From Phoronis pallida (Eukaryota > Phoronida > Phoronidae), in the NCBI GenBank assembly GCA_028565715.1, contig JAOXYC010240236.1:1-10392 (forward strand): DNA of 10,392 bases. Direction: 5' to 3'. The notes beneath the pieces were generated by a model. It searched no databases and was not told where the DNA came from. It saw only the letters and a program-made list of their open reading frames with translations. Shown here piece by piece: positions 8,801 to 10,392 of this stretch. Within the stretch, counting starts at the first letter, position 1; each line of letters begins with the position of its first letter. The position numbers were made by a program, and so were the translations under genes.

Positions 8801-10146
8801 ACCTCGAGTCTAGCTTGTTCTTTTCTCCCTCCTCTCATCTCCATTATCCTTATACTGTCACCTACGTCTGCCCTACACAAGTCCTCCACCAGCAGTGAAG
8901 TCATTCTTTCAGATCTGATAAGCTCACTGAAATTTATTTATTACTAGATATATGTGACTCGCTGCAGTTTGTGTACACATGCACACATTTTCATTATATA
9001 TTAGAACGATAACTAACAGATGTTAGGATATTCTTATTTTGCTGAATATTTCGTCAATATTTTTAGGAAAATTTGCTCGTAAGTGGTGTTTTTTGGTACC
9101 CGAAACTGCATCAGATTTAAAGAATTTAACTCTAGCCTTTCTAAGCCAATTTAAATTACATCCGCAAAATAAGTAGAACTTTATAAGATCTTTGAATGCT
9201 TTCATTTTGACAGTTTTCTCTTAATTTTGAAGTATTTAGATTTTAAATTTAACACTATAAATAACACTCACTCTGGTAGGCCACTGACATTTTCAAGAGG
9301 GTGAACAGTTGCCATTAGCTTCTTATTTTCATTGTCAATCTGCAATAATAAGGTAGAAAAATCCACAGCTAAAACTGAGCCAATGCTTGCTGTACAGCAA
9401 CCTTGTTTCTTTCAAAGCATGGTCTGACTTCTTGCGCACTTAAATTGAACAAAATCTTTCAAACCACTGTTTTTTGGGATGGCCTTTGCCACTGATGTGT
9501 GTGAATGGCAGTTACAATGTTAAAATTATGTTAAACTGACTTTTTCAAAATATTATTTGAAAAAGATGTTGTGGTAAAACATGTGATGATGTAACAGTAA
9601 AAATCGTGAAGTGTCATCAGGTGTCACTATCCAGTTAGGCCTTGATGGTTCTAAAGCCAGCAGTCTTATGTCATTTGTCTAACTTGAACTGACCTTTTCA
9701 AAAAATCCATGGATTTGATAAAGTTCTTCATTCTTTTTAACAATTTCATTTCTGAAAAACCCTTCTCCCCACTCGCATTGATGGCTTCTACAGTCTTGGA
9801 TTTCTGTTTTTTTATTTGACTCTCTTGGATATCTGTGTGAAAAATTAAATTCTAATCATTAATTTTCATTGATAAATCATTTTTAAGAGCATCATAGGAT
9901 TTATTGTTAATTTCTGTTCTAATGCTTAAAACAAGTGGTCATGGGAGTAGAACTCTCAGAAAACTAAGTGCTTAAATATATTTTACTCAAAAAGTTTATT
10001 TAAAACTGTTCTTTCTAAAACATCTCTTCATAAGTCAAAACTTCTTACCACTGTCATTAAAATATTGTTGACAATGAGGATCACTTTGTTTTTTCTCTCA
10101 ACCATCTCCATCAATTTAAAGATACGGTCTCCTTGTTGGTGAGGAT
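2567..10146 (-). CDS. Multi-exon gene for a fungal-type transposase-like protein (N-terminus not in window)
   Basis: The gene is assembled from about fifteen exons joined by GT-AG introns with compatible phases. The supported part (9339 down to 2567) encodes about 680 residues and no frameshift or stop interrupts it. From N- to C-terminus the conserved blocks are: VDDT followed by KSKRW; HMGANASYPCAKC; GLPRT; PICKLHWFYLG; GNDVKRY; QDIRENGP, EDAFEGN, DIRNK, SRDVA and DGGFF; WVQAGSAVTSF; KPGDC; and a C-terminal YHNCKIAKC. From memory the same blocks, in the same order, mark a large uncharacterised protein family expanded in mushroom-forming fungi, where versions such as DDTSGN, PVEILH, GPA...E-F-E, SRDIA and NVQHDC occur. 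Copy number and the acidic DDT motif there suggest a DNA transposase, but no activity is known to me. Whether this copy is mobile or a domesticated host gene cannot be told. No signal peptide or membrane segment is visible. The start codon is probably beyond the right edge. Confidence 0.82.
3588..3744. repeat. Long near-perfect hairpin element (MITE-like)
   Basis: The left arm at 3588-3661 and the right arm at 3672-3744 are inverted copies over about 74 bases with a loop of about 10 bases. The outer ends read ACGTTATTTGGC and GCCAAATAACGT, and the inner ends AAGTATTTTAA and TTAAAATACTT. Such a full-length stem with almost no unique centre is typical of fold-back MITEs. No clear target-site duplication is visible. 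It sits inside the 1580-base last intron. Confidence 0.8.
3811..3933. promoter_or_regulatory. Paired CCAAT and kappaB-like motif cluster
   Basis: A 19-base direct repeat beginning AGCCAATCA occurs at 3811-3829 and 3915-3933 (16 of 19 identical), and each copy contains a CCAAT box. Between them are GGGGATACCCC (3882-3892) and GGGATTCCCCC (3895-3905), both fitting the Rel/NF-kappaB consensus GGGRNNYYCC, with TTTAAAAAGG just before. This is the most GC-rich patch for several hundred bases. It lies in the last intron, next to the hairpin at 3588-3744, so it could be a promoter or enhancer, or the inside of another repeat. No transcript is evident. Confidence 0.3.
4253..4383. repeat. Hairpin element (MITE-like) next to a splice donor
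   Basis: The left arm at 4253-4298 and the right arm at 4339-4383 are inverted copies (ends ACCTTATTTCAT / ATGAAATAAGGT, inner TTTGAGTC / GACTCAAA) around a 40-base centre. It is a second fold-back family, with end sequences unlike those of the 3588-3744 element. Its right end lies only about 24 bases from the GT donor (4407-4406) of the exon at 4408-4527. No target-site duplication is obvious. Confidence 0.8.
4408..4527 (-). CDS. Exon with the 'KPGDC' block (40 residues)
   Basis: Read on the minus strand, acceptor TTCACTATTCTAG is followed in phase 0 by RPIYPSC..., and the exon ends in ...YENSAGQ with donor CAG|GTAGCT, also phase 0. Its length is exactly 40 codons. It contains KRTAKPGDCFVYE, which aligns with the 'GD-x-C ... 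SWVFF' block that lies shortly before the C-terminal cysteine motif in fungal relatives. Phases on both sides agree with the neighbouring exons. It is too short to stand out as an ORF on its own and was found from family order. Confidence 0.75.
4550..4578 (+). repeat. Short direct repeat before the acceptor of exon 4408-4527
   Basis: AATTATAAACTG occurs twice, at 4550-4561 and 4567-4578, 5 bases apart. On the minus strand it lies about 25 to 50 bases upstream of the exon's acceptor, the zone of a branch point. It is probably a simple local duplication. Confidence 0.5.
4683..4722. repeat. Short imperfect hairpin in an intron
   Basis: CACACAGGTCTCA at 4683-4695 pairs with TGAGGCCTGTGTG at 4710-4722, 12 of 13 positions, around a 14-base loop. 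It lies in the intron between exons 4408-4527 and 4890-5061. No function can be assigned; it may be a repeat fragment. Confidence 0.5.
4890..5061 (-). CDS. Exon with the 'WVQAGSAVTSF' block (57 residues)
   Basis: The acceptor (ATATTTTTCAG) is followed by one base that completes a Trp codon split with the previous exon (phase 2), giving W-VQAGSAVTSF. This matches the 'WVxAGSxVxxFL' block that follows the 'GGFW' block in fungal relatives. The remainder (EVGKFVLQRQDDIKDGLK and onwards) is charged and helical. The end is set at donor GTG|GTGTGT; GTGGTG three bases earlier would also keep phase 0. Confidence 0.8.
5341..5537 (-). CDS. Exon with the strongest family signature (65 residues)
   Basis: Acceptor TTTACTCAG is followed in phase 0 by VQDIRENGPMCGYMEDAFEG, then DIRNKLFRTN, RRSRDVAYTF and HIIDGGFF. 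It ends at ATG|GTACGT, leaving TG to form the split Trp codon with the next exon. Fungal relatives have the same series: IRRFGP, a conserved E-x-F-E, IR, SRDIA and SGGFW with nearly identical spacing. The Glu residues in EDAFEG are candidates for an acidic catalytic position, which is inference. This is the exon that best supports the family call. Confidence 0.88.
5851..5994 (-). CDS. Helical exon before the 'IRENGP' block (48 residues)
   Basis: The acceptor (TTACCAACAG) is followed in phase 0 by IQQLIEMPETDSVHQAK, and the exon ends KTHSSLHV with a consensus donor GTA|GTAAGT, phase 0. Its end corresponds to the 'K-x-KLH-x-L-x-H' segment that comes directly before the IRxxGP block in fungal relatives. 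It is exactly 48 codons. The segment is rich in Lys and Leu and probably alpha-helical. Confidence 0.82.
6217..6300 (+). repeat. tRNA-derived sequence (SINE head or tRNA pseudogene), Leu/Ser-like
   Basis: TGGTCAAGTGG at 6224-6234 fits the Pol III A box (TRGYnnARnGG), and is followed by ATAAGGGTGCTGCACTCAAA, which resembles the D-arm and anticodon region of tRNA-Leu. GGTGGATTGATTCCCACC at 6276-6293 resembles a T arm, with one missing base and one change from GGTGGGTTCGATTCCCACC. The 56-base box spacing suits a tRNA with a long variable arm. The anticodon and acceptor stems do not pair, so it is not a working tRNA. It lies antisense to the gene, in the intron between exons 5851-5994 and 6344-6421. 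Confidence 0.5.
6344..6421 (-). CDS. Exon with 'VFPFHLLV' (26 residues)
   Basis: Acceptor TGCATTTCAG is followed in phase 0 by LHVFPFHLLVIEAEGELVSV, and the exon ends in NLLT at a consensus donor ACC|GTAAGT. Joined to the previous exon it gives GNDVKRY-LHVFPFHLLV, matching the fungal 'G-K-x-FK-x-L-x-Q ... PF' stretch. It is 26 codons exactly, and both junctions are phase 0. Confidence 0.8.
6606..6804 (-). CDS. Exon with 'PICKLHWFYLG' and 'GNDVKRY' blocks (66 residues)
   Basis: The acceptor (TTGACTTGTAG) leaves one base to complete a split codon and then HIPICKLHWFYLGIGKQGLR. The exon ends GNDVKRY at donor TAT|GTGAGT, phase 0. The first part corresponds to 'TPVEILHTxLLGxxKY' and the end to 'SLIGKHFK' of fungal relatives, with similar distance between them. 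It has a phase 2 start, so the upstream exon must end with two bases of a codon. Confidence 0.85.
6900..6965 (-). CDS. Tentative linking exon (21 residues, frame uncertain)
   Basis: This piece is needed to link exons 7195-7367 and 6606-6804. With acceptor ACTAAG at 6966-6967 and donor AAG|GTAACG at 6899, it fits phase 2 on both sides and reads VVKKDSYTTCLVTAQ. A second solution starts at 6973 (CTCAG acceptor) and uses another frame (KCGQKGFIHNMSSYSSAQER), with donor AAAG|GTTCGT at 6909, but it needs a weaker donor in the previous exon. Family conservation here is too low to decide. Confidence 0.4.
7195..7367 (-). CDS. Exon with 'GLPRT' block (57 residues)
   Basis: Acceptor TTGGTTACAG is followed in phase 0 by IKKKNMLLTGLPRTFEKLKR and then SSFALATAKTEKVLKKEGSL. 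Fungal relatives carry a 'G-x-PRT-x-E' block soon after the CxxC motif, followed by a helical segment, as here. The 3' end is set at the strong donor CAA|GTACGT (7194-7193), phase 2. The frame remains open further, so the exact end depends on the uncertain next exon. Confidence 0.75.
7505..7570 (+). repeat. tRNA-derived sequence (SINE head remnant)
   Basis: TGGTGTAGTGGTTAA, with an A box at 7516-7526, is the D-arm sequence typical of several tRNAs and tRNA-derived SINEs. CAGTTCAATACT, with a B-box-like core at 7554-7564, follows at a tRNA-like distance of 38 bases. The B box is degraded from GGTTCGAnTCC and the stems do not close, so a functional tRNA is unlikely. It is antisense to the gene, in the intron between exons 7195-7367 and 7647-7794. 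Confidence 0.45.
7647..7794 (-). CDS. Exon with 'HMGANASYPCAKC' block (49 residues)
   Basis: The acceptor (TTTTTTCCAG) plus one base completes a split Glu codon, then comes KGVLLYDTTQQQVVKVKS, and the exon ends ASYPCAKCE at donor GAG|GTAACT, phase 0. The block IIVSDAAMTSEICCHMGANA matches the fungal 'DNPRAAELCxHxGxxA ... CRxC' segment, including the Asp, the Glu and the paired cysteines (CAKC), which probably bind metal. Here DNP is replaced by DAA. Confidence 0.85.
8011..8246 (-). CDS. Exon with the D-D-T motif, putative catalytic core (78 residues)
   Basis: Acceptor ATCTTTACAG is followed in phase 0 by DIDTTYPVVHLPINVFVDDT and then AAHKSKRWKALH. The exon continues with NLNVLCVSEKVEAMALLAA and ends at GA|GTAAGA, phase 2; the split codon gives Glu with the next exon. 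Fungal relatives have hydrophobic residues then DDTSGN-x-SK-x-WN, and a 'FxCCSNKVSALE' strand about 30 residues later, exactly as spaced here. The acidic pair after a beta-strand is typical of RNase H-like nuclease folds, so it is a candidate catalytic position (inference). Confidence 0.87.
8562..8591. repeat. Perfect 13-bp hairpin just inside an intron
   Basis: AATCCCTAAGCTT (8562-8574) and AAGCTTAGGGATT (8579-8591) are perfect inverted copies around the loop TAAA. On the minus strand the stem begins about 12 bases after the GTGAGC donor (8608-8603) of exon 8609-8668. It has no T-run after it and is not a terminator. It may be a tiny repeat remnant or could influence splicing. Confidence 0.7.
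8609..8668 (-). CDS. Short 20-residue exon before the D-D-T exon
   Basis: A strong acceptor (TTTTTTTGGCAG) is followed in phase 0 by IMTNEDSIFNQVFEAETAYH and donor CAT|GTGAGC, phase 0; length exactly 20 codons. Phases agree with exons on both sides. The content is acidic and not conserved enough for me to align with the fungal proteins, so support rests on splice sites, phase and position. Confidence 0.6.
8803..8926 (-). CDS. Charged helical exon (41 residues)
   Basis: The acceptor (AAATTTCAG) plus one base completes a split Asp codon, and the exon reads ELIRSERMTSLLVEDLCRAD and then GDSIRIMEMRGGRKEQARLE, ending at donor GAG|GTATTA, phase 0. The split codon fits the preceding exon precisely. 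The segment looks like amphipathic helix. I cannot tie it to a named domain; in fungal relatives the region before the D-D-T block is also variable. Confidence 0.65.
9272..9339 (-). CDS. Short exon (22 residues)
   Basis: Acceptor TTATTATTGCAG is followed in phase 0 by IDNENKKLMATVHPLENVSG, ending LP plus GA at the consensus donor GA|GTGAGT, phase 2. The two leftover bases join the T of the next exon to give Asp. Other frames contain stops, so the phase is firm if the exon is real. No domain is recognised. Confidence 0.6.
9694..9832 (-). CDS. Probable N-terminal-side exon, frame or acceptor uncertain
   Basis: Donor AAG|GTCAGT at 9693 and acceptor CACACAG before 9832 flank an open stretch. The frame that joins exon 9272-9339 in phase 0 reads ...RNEIVKKNEELYQIHGFFEK. 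An alternative open frame over the same bases (KSKTVEAINASGEKGFSEMK) looks equally protein-like but does not fit the next exon at this donor. It is possible that only the 3' half is coding, using an internal TTTTTCAG acceptor. Confidence 0.4.
10049..10146 (-). CDS. Possible further upstream exon (32 residues)
   Basis: Only one frame is open: PHQQGDRIFKLMEMVERKNK and then VILIVNNILMTV, between acceptor TTTGACCCCAG and a good donor GTG|GTAAGA (phase 0). Its outgoing phase does not match the best acceptor of exon 9694-9832, so either an intervening exon is missing, another acceptor is used, or this is chance. It is also the last candidate before the window edge, with the fold-back at 10202-10385 just upstream. 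Confidence 0.3.
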
Positions 10147-10201
10147 CTGGGGTCAAAATTCAATTCAACTAGAAATTTTGTGTACGAGTCCTTTGAGGAA
10201 C

Positions 10202-10385
10202 ATAATTAACTTAGTCAAAAAATTCAAAAAAATTGGGAAAAGGGTAAATTTGAGATCTTTGTTTCCAATAAAAACCCTGTCTCGAGACAAGGTTTCCAAA
10301 ATGCACCTTTTTAGAGAAGAAAAGGTCAAATTTACCCCTTTACCGATTTTTTAAGAATTTTTTGACTATGATGCAGGTTAATTAT
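10202..10385. repeat. Fold-back element (MITE-like) near the right edge
   Basis: The left arm at 10212-10252 (TAGTCAAAAAATTC ... GGGTAAATTTGA) and the right arm at 10326-10368 are imperfect inverted copies. Outer 9-base arms ATAATTAAC (10202-10210) and GTTAATTAT (10377-10385) extend the symmetry. The centre contains the perfect palindrome TGTCTCGAGACA. If the gene continues to the right, the element lies in an intron. It is a different family from the other fold-backs by sequence. Confidence 0.75.
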
Positions 10386-10392
10386 ATTCATC

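Noticed and set aside
9023-9205. Minus-strand 60-codon frame between exons 9272-9339 and 8803-8926
   Set aside because: The two flanking exons share a split Asp codon, leaving no room for an extra exon. The frame looks random.

Overview
The window looks like nuclear DNA of an animal, most likely an invertebrate. It is AT-rich and gene-sparse, and its single recognisable gene is cut into many short exons by GT-AG introns of about 95 to 1580 bases. Several fold-back (MITE-like) elements and two tRNA-derived short-repeat remnants sit in non-coding DNA. No operons, ribosome binding sites or long uninterrupted ORFs are present, which argues against bacteria. The introns are longer than is usual in fungi. 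I cannot name the species.

Layout: positions 1-2195 hold no gene I can support, only a diverged 34-base direct repeat. From about 2196 rightwards everything belongs to one minus-strand gene. It has a possible poly(A) signal (2196-2201), a fold-back structure in the probable 3' UTR (2416-2544) and a stop codon at 2567-2569. Exons then run right to the window edge, which is the N-terminal direction. Twelve exons have a reading frame and splice sites that fit their neighbours well, one (6900-6965) is tentative in frame, and two upstream ones (9694-9832 and 10049-10146) are weaker. The supported exons encode about 680 residues. The true start codon is probably beyond position 10392.

The assembled protein matches, block by block from memory, a large uncharacterised transposase-like family that is abundant in mushroom-forming and other fungi. 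The blocks are a D-D-T motif followed by S-K-x-W; an 'H-x-G-x-N-A ... C-x-x-C' block; a 'G-x-P-R-T' block; a 'P-x-x-x-LH-x-x-x-LG' block; a 'G-x-D-x-K' block; an 'IRxxGP ... E-x-F-E ... IR ... SRD-A ... GGF' block; a 'WVxAGSxVxxF' block; a 'GDxC' block; and a C-terminal 'HxC...KC'. I know of no established name for the family. An intact spliced animal member with all these blocks is the main discovery of the window. It may be a mobile element gene with introns or a host gene derived from one.

The introns are decorated by mobile debris. The largest (2828-4407) carries two long near-perfect hairpins and a curious cluster of paired CCAAT and kappaB-like motifs. Another fold-back lies at 10202-10385, a perfect 13-base hairpin lies just after the splice donor of exon 8609-8668, and tRNA-like Pol III promoter boxes lie at about 6217-6300 and 7505-7570.
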